Below the pieces are notes generated by a model that ran no database searches, had not been told where the DNA came from, and was given only the letters and a program-made list of their open reading frames with translations. DNA of 64,000 nucleotides, from contig OX419762.1 of assembly GCA_948567375.1 (NCBI GenBank), positions 14,762,001 through 14,826,000 on the forward strand, in the 5' to 3' direction. The DNA comes from Lunularia cruciata (Eukaryota; Streptophyta; Marchantiopsida; Lunulariales; Lunulariaceae). The position numbers were made by a program, and so were the translations under genes. Shown piece after piece: positions 23,701-39,420 of this stretch (position 1 is the first letter of the stretch; the number at the start of each line of letters is the position of its first letter).

Positions 23701-24369
23701 TTCCATTGACACTACAATGGACCAGTTTTTGCTCTTCTATACAACCTCCCTTAAAAAATCCAATACTTTTACAACCTCTTTGAATTGAACTAGCTACAAA
23801 AGAAGACTTGAAATGACTTTAGAATTTCCATGCTCTTGTTTTCAATCTTGCTTGTCAAGAGGAGCCAATTTGAAGTTATATAATTAAGACCTAACTTACT
23901 CCTCATTTGTAGTGAATTATTGATTAATCTGATTACATTATTTCCTCAAATCTAGTTTTAGACTGTCAACTCCTTACTCAATTTCTTTGACATACCTTTG
24001 CACTAGTTACTTAGGATTGCAAATGACAACATTGTATTATTAGGTTACTTTCATATTGTTGTTTGGTACCTATGCATGACAAGCTCATGGATCAAAACCG
24101 ATTTTGGTTGGTAGGTGCAAATATGTGGAAATGGGATCTTGCTACCATTGATAGATTAGGTAACTTGGAAATTTTCAATAGTAGATGAGTTTCTTAGAGT
24201 TTGTTTACACCTTATATGCAAGCTCATGGTTTGGTTTTGACATGGATTTATTTGTTGTTTGATGTAGGCAATCAACAATTGCATGTTTGTATAGTCAAGC
24301 AAGGATTAAGGTGGATCAATCAACTTTTGTGGGATCTTGATCTATGAATAATAGGCTTACTATGAACTG

Positions 24370-24960
24370 ATACTTTTTCCTTCCTTTTGGAGCTCTACAC
24401 CTTTGCATGGTCAGTCTTGGTAAATCTTTGATTCTAGTTTAATGGCTTCCAACTAATATATTTTCCTTCCTTCCTTTTGGAGCTTTGCACTATTGGATGG
24501 TCAATCTTGGTAAATCTTTGATTCTAATTTTAAGTCTTCCAGCTAATATATGTTCTTCCTTCTAGAGCTTTACACTATTGCATGGTCAATCTTGTTAAAT
24601 CTTTGATTCCATGTTAATGGCTTCCAATTGATATATTGTCCTTTCTTTTGGAGCTTTACACAAATGCATGGTTTGTCTTGGTATATCTTTGACTTGAGTT
24701 TAATTGCTTCCAACTTCTTAATAAGTAGTTGGTAAATTGATTATATATGTTTATTTTCACACAATGGGCTATTCTATTCCAATTTAATGGCTTCAAACTA
24801 ATATATTGTCCTTCCTTTTGGAGCTTTACATAATTTCATGGTTTGTCTTGGTAAATCTTTGATACGAGTTTAATTGCTTCCAACTTCTTAATGAGCAGTT
24901 GGTAATTTGATCACATATGTTGATTTTCATGCAATGAGCCCATGCACCATTTGGGTCCAA
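24370..24960. repeat. Diverged tandem repeat, unit about 88 bp, extended in the last units
   Basis: About five copies of a unit with the landmarks CTTTTGGAGCTTTACAC, GCATGGTCAATCTTGGTAAA, TCTTTGATTC and TTAATGGCTTCCAACTAATA, starting near 24378, 24470, 24556, 24640 and 24805. The last two units share an extra block (AGTTGGTAAATTGAT...) so the final period is about 180 bases. Confidence 0.8.
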
Positions 24961-25234
24961 TTCTCTTTTGCTCGTTGTCTCCAGGGTTCCGTTGAGAATG
25001 TGTGCTTAAATTTGGTTAGTTTACACATAAACCTCATGTAGAATACAAATATACAAGCATATGCTAGTCACAACTTCCTTTAAGATGTTATCTTCAGGTT
25101 CTCATAGAGAAAGAACTCAAATGATCTCAAAGAAAAAGAACTCCTAGATCAATTGAGAAGATTTATTAATATTGAGTTTGTAGCTAGAGTTGCTTTGAAC
25201 ATATATCTAGTACTATTGTATTGCACTTGATTGG

Positions 25235-25385
25235 TTAATATATCTTCTTCCTTCTCAATCAATTAATATATCTTCTTAGGAATACTGGGTACAATTGATT
25301 AATATATGTGCTTTGTTCTTAATTGATTAATGTATCTTCTTCCTTCTTGATCAATTAATATATCTTCCTTTTGATTGTGATATCA
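25235..25385. repeat. Short imperfect repeats of TTGATTAATATATCTTC type
   Basis: The motif (AATTGATTAATATATCTTCTT and variants) recurs at least five times in about 150 bases, some copies in opposite phase or separated by unrelated sequence. Low-complexity AT repeat without coding value. Confidence 0.6.
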
Positions 25386-26653
25386 AGGAGAGAGCTACTC
25401 CTCCTACCATCCACTTGAGAAAATAGATGAATGTAATGGTTATCATATGCAAGTGATGGGTAGGCCTTGCAGCACGTCATGCATTCCATTTGAAGCAAAA
25501 ATTTTCAATACCTCTTGCACTATTTGATAAAAAATGGCTATTGAATTCACAATCACCTTATCAATCATTGGACTTCAATGAGCTAGCACTGAGATGGTGT
25601 AAAAATAATTTTCCAACACCACTAACAAGTCGCCTTTGAACTCGTGCAGAGATTGTAAACAAAGATTGTGATGTCACCATTCAAGTTTCACTAAAACCAA
25701 CTCAAAATGAGGAAAACCTCTTATGAAAATTATAACATTTCTTACAAACTGAGCAATCAGGTAATGTAGTGGTTGTGCAATTTATGGACAGAATAGATAA
25801 TCTCCAAAGTGTTATCAAGAATATTTACAAAAGAGACTTCAATTGATTGGGGTTACAAGCCGATCTACTACAATGATGATGGGATAGCAATTTACAATCC
25901 TTGTGGTTGAGAAGGCAGGAATTGTTGTAGTAGTTATTATCTATCATTGTTCTTTTATAGTATGATAATAACATTTTAATTGTTCTATTTCTCTTTGGTT
26001 TCTCTTTGGCATATCCCACAAACTAGAGTGATAAGATGTGGATTAGAGTGATATGAATAACTATGTTAGGTTGATTGTGTATATGAAATAAATTATCATG
26101 ATAAATGTTAAATGATAGTGCCAATAGACCTGTTTGCTTTGCCCTTCAACTCACTCTCGTGTCCTCTACTATATGATAAGAATTTGTACAACTTAATACA
26201 TACAAATTGTTTGTATACATTTGAATCCTCATATGATATAGTGTAAAAATATGTTTCCCCAAATTACATTAGTACATGTTAGATGTTTAAGCTAGCTTAT
26301 ATATTCTAGTAAGTTTGGAAAAAAAGATTTACAAGTTATATATTGATTATGGAGCCAATAACTGCACAACATGAATCACATCTAGATTATGTGTTACCCT
26401 TTTGATTAGGGAGTCAATAACCTCACATAGGGTATGAATAAACTCACCACACTCTCCAACTATAATTTTATAAGTAAACTCACCAAAACCCTTCAATTAA
26501 AGGGTACTTGACTCACCATACTACTCCAACTATATGGAGGTTGTTTCTATTTTACAAGATAGGTATTGTACTTGTTATCAAGCAATTATTGTCAAAGATC
26601 CTCATCATTCTATCCTTTGCTAGGTATCTTCAACACAAACCACTAGTTTCCTT

Positions 26654-27265
26654 TGTATAACAGTCCAAAGATTAAAAAAAACATAAGATTGGAATTCCCA
26701 AGACTTTGATGCCACAAAGGAGCACTTTGTCTTTATTATATAGTGGAGAAGATCCACACCAAAGGAGCTACACTCTTAGATTAGATACATGGATTGGTGA
26801 CATGTCAAAAAGCTACACCCTTAGATTAGCTACATGGATTGGTGACATGTCAACCCTAGTTCCATTTGGTTGGTCAAGCAAGTTTGACCAAAAGGAATCT
26901 TTTGGGAATCTTCTTAAAGAAAGCTCAAAATAGAATGGAAATGATACCATAGGAAAGATCTTGTCAAGAAAAACTGAGTGTGAGAGAGAGGAAATTAAAT
27001 ACCTTTTCTTCCAAGGGGATTAAGTTTCTATTTTAACACCTTGTTCTTTAGTTTAGGCCTCTAAAATTCACTTTAAAGTTTCTGGTGTGTTTTCGGTCAA
27101 CACCTTATTAGTGGAAGTCCTATTTGGTGGCTCTTCTATTTGATCCACTTAAACCGTCATGTATAACATATGTAAAGATTACAAGCAAATTAAGCAACCA
27201 AGCAAGCAAATCTTAACCAAGCAAATTTTTACCTTTAAATAATTTGTCTAGCTAATGGTATTACA
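26654..27265 (-). mobile_element. Family A gypsy LTR (3' LTR of element A1)
   Basis: Reads on the - strand from TGTAATACCATTAGC at 27265 to ...TTATACA at 26654, about 612 bp. It contains a TATA-like box (CTATATAATAAAG on the - strand, about 26732-26745) and, upstream of it, two 45-bp direct repeats (26766-26810 and 26811-26855). It is followed at 27266 by a polypurine tract (- strand, AAATGGGGAGGTT), which fixes it as the 3' LTR of the adjoining element. Matches the other A LTRs of the window along its length. Confidence 0.85.
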
Positions 27266-30256
<2,991 letters not shown>

Positions 30257-31460
30257 TATAATGTTCTGAGGAGAAGAGAAACAAAAGAGGAGAAACACAA
30301 GGTTTCATCTCTTAATACTCAGATCCCTTGATACTCAGATGTCCTTATAATCTTCCAAGGATAGGAGACCTTATAAGAGAAACACAAAAGAAGAAATACA
30401 AAGATTCTCACTCAATACTTCTATGCCCCAAAGCAGCACCTTGTCTTTATTATTTAGCAAAGAGGATTCCCTCAAAGGAAGCTCCACCCTTGGATTGGAT
30501 ACACGGATTGGTGACATATCAGGAAGCTCTACCCTTAGAATAGTTGCATGCATGAGTGACATGTCGATTCTTGTCCTATTTGGTGGGTCAAACAATGTTT
30601 GATCAAAAGGGAATCTTTAGAGAATCTTCCTATAGGAATCTCATAATTGCATGGGTGAGGTACCATTGGAAAGCTCTTGATGAGAAAAATAAGGAGGAGA
30701 GAAGGCCAATCTTTTCTTCCTAGGGGAAAAAATGACACATTTTTTATGTCTAATTCACCCGTTTAGGTCTCCAAAATTGGCTCTAAAGTTTTCATGCTAT
30801 TTCCAACTCCCACACTATTAGTAGAAGAACTCATTTGTTGACAAATATATCTGATCTACTTAGCCTATCATATATAACATCCTTCTAGATGTTACTAAAC
30901 CAATTTTCACCTCTAGATAATATGTCTAGCCATTGGTATTACAACCCAAAGGAGCACCTTGTCTTTATTAGATAACAAACAGGATCCACTCAAGAGGAGC
31001 TCCACCCTTGGATCAGATACATGGATTGGTGACATGTCAATGAGCTCCAGCATTAAAATTAGTTGCATGGATTGGTGACATATCAATCCTTGTCCTCTTT
31101 GGTTGGTCAAATAAGTTTTACAAGAAGGAATCATTGAAGAATCTTCTTAATAAGAAGCTTAGAATAACATGGGGGAGGTATTGATGGAATGCTCTTGGCA
31201 AGACAAAGAAGGGGGAGAAGATAATGCTTTTTTCTTTGAAGAAGCATATGCTATAATTTTTTAGGTCTAATGCATCCATTTAGGCACCCAATATTGGCTT
31301 TAAAGGTTTCAAGGTATTTTGGGCATCTACTCTATTAGTGAAAGTACTTTTTTGGTGACAAATCTATTTAATCTACTTAGAATATCATATATAATATCTT
31401 TTAAAATATTACCAAGAAAATTACCACCTCTAGATTATATGTCTAACTAATGGGATTACA
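30257..31460 (-). repeat. 3' LTR region of A2, duplicated in tandem
   Basis: A complete LTR 30257-30943 is followed at once by a second, nearly complete LTR copy 30944-31460 that lacks its first (R-U5 side) part. Both contain the TATA-like box and the paired 45-bp U3 repeats. A pair of this sort could come from unequal exchange or replication slippage between LTR sequences. Confidence 0.8.
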
Positions 31461-34400
31461 AACCTCCTCTTAAGACGCAATATCCTCATTACAAAGTTGT
31501 TGCTCAAAAGATTGCACTAACACCAATGCATAGGTCAAGTTAGCTATTGGCTCTCATGTTGCCTTATAAAGTGGGTACACTTTACAGTGGACAAGATATT
31601 CCACATGTAGATAGTGGGTACCCCGTATGCATTTTTGGAAAATACATTTGATTTTATATTCCTCTATGCCATCCATGAATGTTGGACAAGGTAAACCTTC
31701 TTGTATGGAAGAAAAATAGGGTGGTCAGTGTGCATATCTATATAGTAAGGAAACATGGAACATTAGATGGATCTTCATGTGTGATGGTAGCTTGAGGTGA
31801 TAGGCCCAATGCTAAACTTGATCTTGATAAACCACACTTGATCCCCAATGCTAAACTCTATGTGCCTACAATGTGCATTTTCATATTGTTTCTATCAATT
31901 TTGGGCAATCTGCAACCTATGTTTTGCATTCTTTACACCTTGTTGGATTTTAGAAACAAAAGTGTTGACAATGTCAACTTTTTAGCCATCGGGTGAATCT
32001 TTACCAAGCTTGAAGGTGTGAAAGGATGTTCTCCATACACAAGGAAGAATGGTGTGACATTTGTAGATGTATTAACTGAATTGTTGTAAGCAAATTCCAC
32101 TAGTAGAAGTAAGGTGTCTCACTTTTCTTGCTCCTCTAAGATGAAGACCTGGAATATGTCCTCAAGAGTGCAATTGGCCCTTTCTATTTATCCTTTTTTT
32201 TGTAGATGTTATGCCATGGACATTGCAAGTTTGGTTTTGAAGATGCAACAAAGTGTTATCCTAAAAAGCTAGTGAAGTGAGTGCCCCAATCAATGATGAG
32301 CACTTGAGACAAGCCATTGTGAGAAAAGATTGTAGCTAAGTACCATTAAGCTAATTATGGAGTAGTCACATCCTTGGTCATAGGACACATATGAATCATT
32401 TTGCTAAGATGGTCTACAAAGACTAAAATGCAGTCAAATCCTATTGTGGTCTTGAGCAATTCACACCAGATCCATGTTGACCTACTCCCAACTTTGTGTA
32501 GGAGTAAGGAGGGGTTAAAGGAGTCATATTGTAGCCTGATTAGAAGCTTTATTGTGTTGACAAAGTAGGCAGCTTTGAAGAGAAATCATATCATTGCTCA
32601 TCTTGGGCCACTATAATGACATCTGATTGCATCTAAGGTCTTGTGACTTGCAATGACAGAATCATGACATTCTACTAGGATGATGGTTCTTATATCTGTG
32701 GTATTTAGGATCCATAACTTGCTATCATGAAAGATGAATCTTTGGGTATTAGTTATGCCTTTGGATGATTGAGCTCCAACAATCTATGGGTCAATCTTCA
32801 TAGTAGTAAAAAGCCTTGGCCAAAATTATGGGTTTCTCTTGACCTCTACCACCAAATTTTTTGCCATAGGCATTTGGGTGAATATCTACAAGTTGCTTCT
32901 TGCCTTTCACATATGTGATCATCATGTTGAACCGTTGTCTCTACTTTATCCAAAAAATCTATTGATGGGAGACTCAAGGTATGTACCTATCCTAATCTAT
33001 GTCTCTTCTAGTCTATGTCTCAAGGTAGACAAGAGATTTGTGGTTTATCTTCACTACAATGCCTTCTTGTTAAGATAGTGCTTCCAATGCTTGGTTGCAA
33101 GGACAATAGCCAACTCTTCTTGTTTGGTGGTGTGATAGTTGCGCTTTGTAGGTAATAACTTTCAAGAGAAATATGCAGCTAGGTGCCATTTGTCATTCCA
33201 TTCTTGTTATAGTATTGCTCCTATAGCAACATCCAGAATATCCAAAATATCCAATCAAGTTAGCTATACATGTGTTGCTATTGGTGCCAACTTGAGATTG
33301 GTGTATATAACAATGCATCTTCCAATTCTTGAAAGGCCAATTCCTATGTGGTTGTCCACATCCACTTCTTTCCCTTTCCAAGTAGTGCCATTAGAGGTTG
33401 TATAACATTGGAGAAGTCCTTGACAAATTGACAATAGAACCTTGTCAATCCCAAGAAACTCTTGAGTTAAATCTGATTTTTTGGAGCACTTCATTTTTGA
33501 ATAATCTTTATTTATTTGCTAACACCTGGATACTTCTACATGTATTTTATGCCCCAAAAAATCTACTTCAGACTTGCCAAACTTGCACTTTAGGACTTTA
33601 GCATATGATCAATATTGTTGTAGAATCTAGAGGGCTTCTTACAAATGTTGCTTGTGCTCCTTCATTGTCTTGCTATTGACTTCATTATCTCACTATAGAC
33701 TAAGATGTCATCAAGGAAAATAACAATAGACTTATCCAAGTATGGACATTATGTCATTCATCAAACTCATGAAAGTGGCTAGTGCATTGGTGAGGCTAAA
33801 TGGCATCATTAGGTACTCAAAGTGACCATACTTTGTTTGAAAGGCTATTTTATGTACATCGTCCTCCACAATCCTAATTTCGTTGTAACCGCTTTGCAGA
33901 TCCAATTTGGTGAAGTGTTTTGCTCTATTGAGTTGATCAAGCAGGTCATCCATGTGAGGTAGTGGGTATTTTTTCTTCAACATTTGCTGATTTAGGCCCC
34001 GATAGTCAATGCACATGTGCATCATATCGTCCTTCTTCTTCACAAACAAGATAGGAGCACTATATGATGTTATGTTGGGTTGGATAAATCATTTTTGCAA
34101 TAGATCCTCAATTTGAGCCTTGCACTCTTCCAACTCATGAGGTGATAGTAGATATGGTGCCTTAGAAGAAAGTGTCTTCATAAGAAGTAACTCAATTTTA
34201 CGATCTACTTTTCTTTTTGGTGGTAATCTTGAGGGTAAATCATCAAGAAAGACATCTTGAAACTCATTAACCTTATCTTTCAAATTCTCAAGAATTTATC
34301 CATTGACTTGTGCACTCTAGACCTCTCTTATTATACCCATAAAACATCTTTTTATCTTATCAATAATTGTTATCTCTATGACATAAAGAGGTAGTTCTTG

Positions 34401-36686
34401 CTTTTTTAATCTTTCTCTATCTCTAATGATCTTCCATTGGCTAGTTCTCACTATTTTCTTTCTCCAATCTACCGTGGAGTTGTAGTGCTCTATCCATGGC
34501 ATGCCTTAGGTCATATCTTAATAAGCTAACTATGTTACTTACCACTCAATTTCTTCTTGATATTCTCATATAGAGAGTGCTACCTTTTTAGGTGACTACT
34601 CAATCCTCTTTGTCTTAAACCATTAAGTAACTCTACTTCTTCATTCTCATCCTTCTCTAATTCCATCCCCAACCTTATTGTAACAAAGTGAGACAAGAAA
34701 TTCTCTATTGCTCTAAGGTCTATGAATACTCTCACTTGATTTCCTTCTACGACTCCATTTATGACAATCAATTGTGAATTTATCTTCCTCAATCTTTGCA
34801 CACTTATCATGTTCCTCCCCCTGCTTTTATGCTTCTTCATTGAGCTTGCAAGGCCATGACATAAAATTGTTGGTAATATTTATTTTTTGATGTGATTTCA
34901 ACATCCTCTTCTTTAATTTGTCTCTCCAAGTTGTTCAAAGGTCATCTATATGGAGGCCAAGGCCCTCTAAGAAGGCAAACATGACAATTGATGGCTATGT
35001 GCCCAACTTGGCCACAATTGTAATAAAGTCAGTGTTCTACTCAAGCCCTTTCTCCTTGTGGGACTCCATCTCTCCTTTCTTTGGTCCGTCCTCATTCTCC
35101 TTAGAGCGATTGTGTTCCTCAGTCTTGGAAAAAGAGGTTGCCCAACTCTATAGGAATTGGTCCACCAAAGTGTGGTGTTTTAGCCTAATAGTGTTGAGTC
35201 AAGATTACCTTTTCACCTCCTCTAAGCACTCTTGCTATCCTCTAAGCGCATGCAATGGCTTCAAAAATAGCAAGAGAATTTTGTACCATTACCTCTTGAT
35301 GAATTTTCTCTTTAACCCTATTTGAAATTGTCAAGAACTTTTGTTGGACTCATATCAGTTATCATAACCTACATATTGAGAAATTCCTCCATGTACTCTT
35401 GCATGATGTTATTTTGCTTCAACCTCCATAGTTAGGTGTAAGCCATCTGCATAGAATCCATGGATTGGAAATTCTCAACAACCCTTCTTGCATTAATATC
35501 TAAGAAATCTCTCTTCCTTTGACCAAAACTAATAGTTGCCAAACATCACACCATGTGAGAGCTTTATCTATCAAGTACCCACATGAAAATACACTTGCAG
35601 AATGATCAATGATTTCAATTATTATAATCAAAAGTATTGATTCATTCTTGAAATCCAATTTTCCTCTATTTCCATTGAACATTACTCCTTGTAAGCCTCA
35701 ATGTTGCATATCTTCTTCATCTATAGTAACAATGTGGCTTTTTTGTTGATTGGGATTGGTGTCATTTACAAAAGTATTGATTCATTCTTGAAATCTAGTT
35801 TCCTCTATTCTTATGGAATATTACTCCTTGTAAGCCTCAACGTTGCATGTCTTCTTCATCTTTAGTAATAATGTGGCTTCATTGTTGATCAAGGTTAGTG
35901 TCATTGGGGTGGGTATCTCTCCAAGTACTTTGGTCATTATGACTAGGTTTTGGGATGATTCTTCTTCTTGCATTACATGGTTTTTCTTGAAGGTATATAC
36001 TTGACTTTGCAATGCCTCCATTATCATCTTGATCTCCTAAAACTTGTTCAAAATCCCCTAGATTCCTTGCATCAAATCATGTAATCATGGTTTCATTATT
36101 TGCATATTTGCATATCGGCAAATGCTCAATCGCTACTACCTACTTCAACAAAGGGTTAATATGATCACTCAAGAGAGGACACCAATGATTGGGACTACCA
36201 ATTAGGACCTCAAAGGCTATCACTCATTGATAATATTCCTCACCAAAATTGCGGACTATGGTATCCCTAACATCCTTTTGGGTCTACCTACACAATGAAT
36301 TTCTACTTGCATTTTGAAAGGAAAAAGATTTGGTATAATCATATCTATTGCATCATAACAAAATGTAGATTATCAAATGCCACTCTCTACCATATATCAA
36401 CATAGGTAAAATCACCAAGTTTGGCAAATTCATTATTATGTCCATGAATTCTACTCCAAAATGGTAAACAAGATATACTCTCATTTGCTCACATTGGATG
36501 TACATAATCTTGATATGGAACAGATTCAAAAAAGGAAAGCAAGGCGCAAGCAATGGTCCTTTGAGAGCATCCATCCCATCTTCTCTCTAAAACAATGCAC
36601 TTTGTTTTCTACCATCAAAATCACTTAGTCTCAATAGCCCATGGTCTTCAAAGAGAGATAATCCATTCTCTTGGATGAAAACGCTT
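31461..36686 (-). pseudogene. A2 gag-pol relic (gag, protease, RT, RNase H, integrase)
   Basis: In transcript order: gag leader and gag (about 36600-35050); a CCHC zinc knuckle at about 35040-34985 reading YNCGQVGHIAINC with the first Cys mutated to Tyr; protease 34840-34580 (VFIDLRAIENFLSHFV, where the catalytic D-S/T-G has become DLR); RT 34049-33690, with [52 protein letters not shown] and the catalytic FLDDILVYS near 33690-33715; RNase H about 33400-33000; integrase about 32600-31780. Order protease-RT-RNase H-integrase is diagnostic of Ty3/gypsy. Stops and frameshifts throughout show it cannot make protein. Confidence 0.85.
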
Positions 36687-36698
36687 GCTCTGATATCA
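36687..36698 (-). other. Primer binding site of A2, complementary to initiator-Met tRNA
   Basis: On the - strand the sequence next to the 5' LTR is TGATATCAGAGC, one change from TGGTATCAGAGC, the classical plant retrotransposon site complementary to the 3' end of tRNA-iMet. It starts one base after the LTR end, where a primer site must be. Confidence 0.9.
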
Positions 36699-36699
36699 T

Positions 36700-36860
36700 T
36701 GTAATGCTTCAAGGACAAGAGAACACTCAAGAGAAACACAAGGCTTCATTCCTTAATACTCTGATGCCCCAAAGTAGTACCTTGTCTCTATTATATAGCA
36801 AAGAGAGTCCACTAAAAGGGAACTCCACTCTTGGATCAGATACCTGGATCGGTGATATGC
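36700..36860 (-). repeat. 5' LTR of A2, part 1 (R-U5 side and start of U3)
   Basis: Begins TGTAATGCTTCAAGG next to the primer site and follows the other A LTRs through the TATA-like box (about 36785-36800) into the first U3 45-bp repeat, where similarity stops at the hAT-like insert. The rest of this LTR is at 39421-39743; about 100 bases of LTR between the two are missing. Confidence 0.8.
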
Positions 36861-39420
36861 AAACATGCATGTAATAGGGGATTGGAGGCCGTGTTGCCTA
36901 AATTAAATATCCACCGGCAGTCACACCTAAATTAACAAGTTGTGTTGTGGTGCAAGAAGGAGCGTGTTTGTGCCTTGGAAAATTGATCTCATACTTGTAT
37001 TGCCCTTTGCAATATCTGTGAATTTTGTGTTGGGGTAGTTAAGGACAACAACATCCATTTTGGTCTTAAGGTTGTGCATCATGATCCCAAGTTGTCAAAA
37101 ATGACCAACCTTTAATGCCAATTTTGCATTGCATTTGATTGGGAGGAGAAGGTTGGGTTGAAGCGCAAGGCTACGACTATTGTTCAAGGATGGAGCCATC
37201 CTTTTCATTATGATAATATTGAGAACTATCTTTTCAACCAAAATTTTGGTCAATGTGCTCTATACCAGGCTCTTGAATACTCTTTTGAGCCGCTTCATTC
37301 TTTGATGAGGTCTTTTTTGTGTTCAAGAACTCCATCAAAGTGCATTCCCATCTTTGTCTTTGGGCAATGAGCAACAAATTCTCTACAATATTGAGAAGGA
37401 CATTGTGGATAATATTATGGGTGACATGATGTTCAATGCCCAAATGACAATGATGCAGACAATGATGCAGATGAGGAGCCTGCATTTGGTAGTGCAGCTG
37501 AGCTTAATGCTCTTTTTCTTTGATGTTGTCAAGGAGCAGCAAAGGCAAAAGAGCGAGCACTATTGTTGTTTAAGCATGTTGAATCAAAGGATGATGGTGC
37601 AATTTATTCTTATTTAGTGATGATTCCCAAAATGAGAACCACTATGTTTTGCTTGGCTATGCATTACATGTCTTGCAAAACATCATTTTATATGGCTTTT
37701 GAACTCATTGGCTGCACGTATGATGTTTTGGGCAACCTTGGTTTACGTGCATGTTCTTGTGATGAAATCAACAACTTTGTCCAAGTTGTCTGTGCTACCA
37801 ATCTGCAGTAAATTGTTGACCTTTTATGCTATTTTGGGGCGTTCTCATTTGCACTTGACTCTACAACCCATCAAAAGACCTCATTCCTCCATTTATGCTT
37901 TTGGGTTTTCATTCCCAACTATATATTCCAATGTCAACCTGTATGGATGTGCGCTTCTGGTGTTTGATTGCCATGCAAGGGATGTCATGTCCATGATGGT
38001 GAGAAAGTTCTTGACAATGATTTGTCTTGATTGGACAATTTGTCTTCTTGGCTTGATTGCCAATATGACTAGGCGGGTTGCTGGTGTTGTCACTTGCCTT
38101 AATGCTATGATGCATAGTGACTATTCTTTGATTCAGATTTGGTGTGGGGTACATCAACTAGATCTTGTTATGGAAGACATAATGAACAATGTCATCAAAG
38201 AACAATTCTTCTAAATCATCATTGGATTTATAACTTATTTAACACGGTAGCAAAATCTGATCATAGACATACAAACTACGTGCCCTTGTGTTGTCAATCA
38301 TTGGCTTTTGATGAAGAAGGTCATTAGTTGGTTTAAAGTCCATTGGCCGTAGTTGCTCACTCATATTAAGTCAAAGTAGCTAGCTTCTGCTCTACCTTGC
38401 CTTTGGTAGGTTTAGGGTTTAGGGTTTAGGGTTTAGGGTTTAGGGTTTAGGTTGCTCTTCTTTCTATGGATTATTTTGACACTCAAGCAGTTGTCACTTT
38501 TTGTTCTATCCAAGGATTAACTACACTTGTGCTTCAATAGCAAAATGCCCTAGATAACATCATTGCATCCTTCATTAATGACGTTGGAGTGATTGGGCCG
38601 CTCACTATAGAATCAATTGCAAATATCAACCCATCTATTCATGTTGATGGTTGTTATGTAGTTGCTCTACTCATTGTCTGAGCATTTCTCATGGGTGTGA
38701 CTTCCTAGGCTGACACCTTACTCAACAAAGCCAATGAAAGTGACCAAAACGACCTTCAACACAACATTGCTCTTATTTACATCACCATCTATGATCAGAT
38801 TTGTGAAATTTCTACCTATCGGGATTGTAACAACAATGCGATAGCCAATCTTGGTTCTATTTCCCCACTACTACTGCAGGAACTTGTCAAGCTGTCCTTC
38901 ATCCAAAAGATTCAACAACATGTTTTCCAATTGGAACATTGTTAATCATCAACTCAAATCGATCTCATCACCAATGAGCACAAAGCCCTAATCCATGCTT
39001 ATAGATGAGAGCCAATGTTGAAGGATAACATTGATTCACTTTCTAGTAGTTCAAGTTTCAAGGATGGCTGGTCTTTACTTGGTGCTCAATTCTAGAATCT
39101 AATGGAGTATTGTGGTGTTGTTGCAACACTTTTTCCTAGAACCAATATTGTAGAGTCTGACTTTTTGATCTTGCATTGGGAGAAGGATTTGTTCCACAAG
39201 CGTTTATCAGACTTTGGATTAGGAGTCATGCAAGCAAAACAGTTCTTGTTCATAGAGCAATTTAAGCACTGATAAATGCTAACCAATCATTTTTGCTTAA
39301 TATAGCCTTCATTTGGCCCATGCCTAAACAAACCATTCTTGATACACCTAAATCAAGTTAATTTAGGTAGTTCAAGCGACCACCTAATATACACATGCTT
39401 GGTAATATGAGTTTAATTGA
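36861..39420 (+). pseudogene. hAT-like DNA transposon, decayed, inside the A2 5' LTR
   Basis: The + strand carries broken frames of a hAT-like transposase: VGLKRKATTIVQGWSHPFHY (about 37155-37215, the N-terminal zinc-finger-like region), FCLAMHYMSCKTSFYMAFEL (about 37650), then 37830-38214 with NLYGCALLVFDCHARDVMSM, LDWTICLLGLIANMTRRVAG and IWCGVHQLDLVMEDIMNN, where the hAT core block ends in the typical C/W-x-x-H-x-L-x-L motif. More broken sequence follows to about 39240. A 12-bp inverted pair, ACCTAAATTAAC at 36925-36936 and its reverse complement at 39357-39368, may be a remnant of terminal/subterminal repeats. Exact ends and target duplication not resolved. Confidence 0.65.
38411..38451 (+). 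repeat. Interstitial telomere-type repeat, (TTTAGGG) x 5.9
   Basis: Five perfect TTTAGGG units plus TTTAGG, in the middle of the hAT-like coding relic. The repeat has the Arabidopsis-type plant telomere sequence. Family-like protein sequence continues on both sides in different frames. Confidence 0.98.

Larger units (their letters stand above)
23700..26653. other. AT-rich unassigned repeat-like DNA
   Basis: No gene or clear transposon domain. The stretch is AT-rich and CG-poor, like the transposon DNA around it, and includes two local tandem-repeat zones described separately. The stretch about 25440-25860 has broken protein-like frames (for example SLDFNELALRWCKNNFPTPL with stops around it) that may be an old transposon coding region, family unknown. 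Confidence 0.4.

Noticed and set aside
34918..35325. + strand open frame of 135 residues
   Set aside because: Antisense to the gag zinc-knuckle region of A2; shadow of decayed pol/gag.
38411..38451. A true chromosome end
   Set aside because: Only 41 bp, with transposon sequence continuing on both sides.
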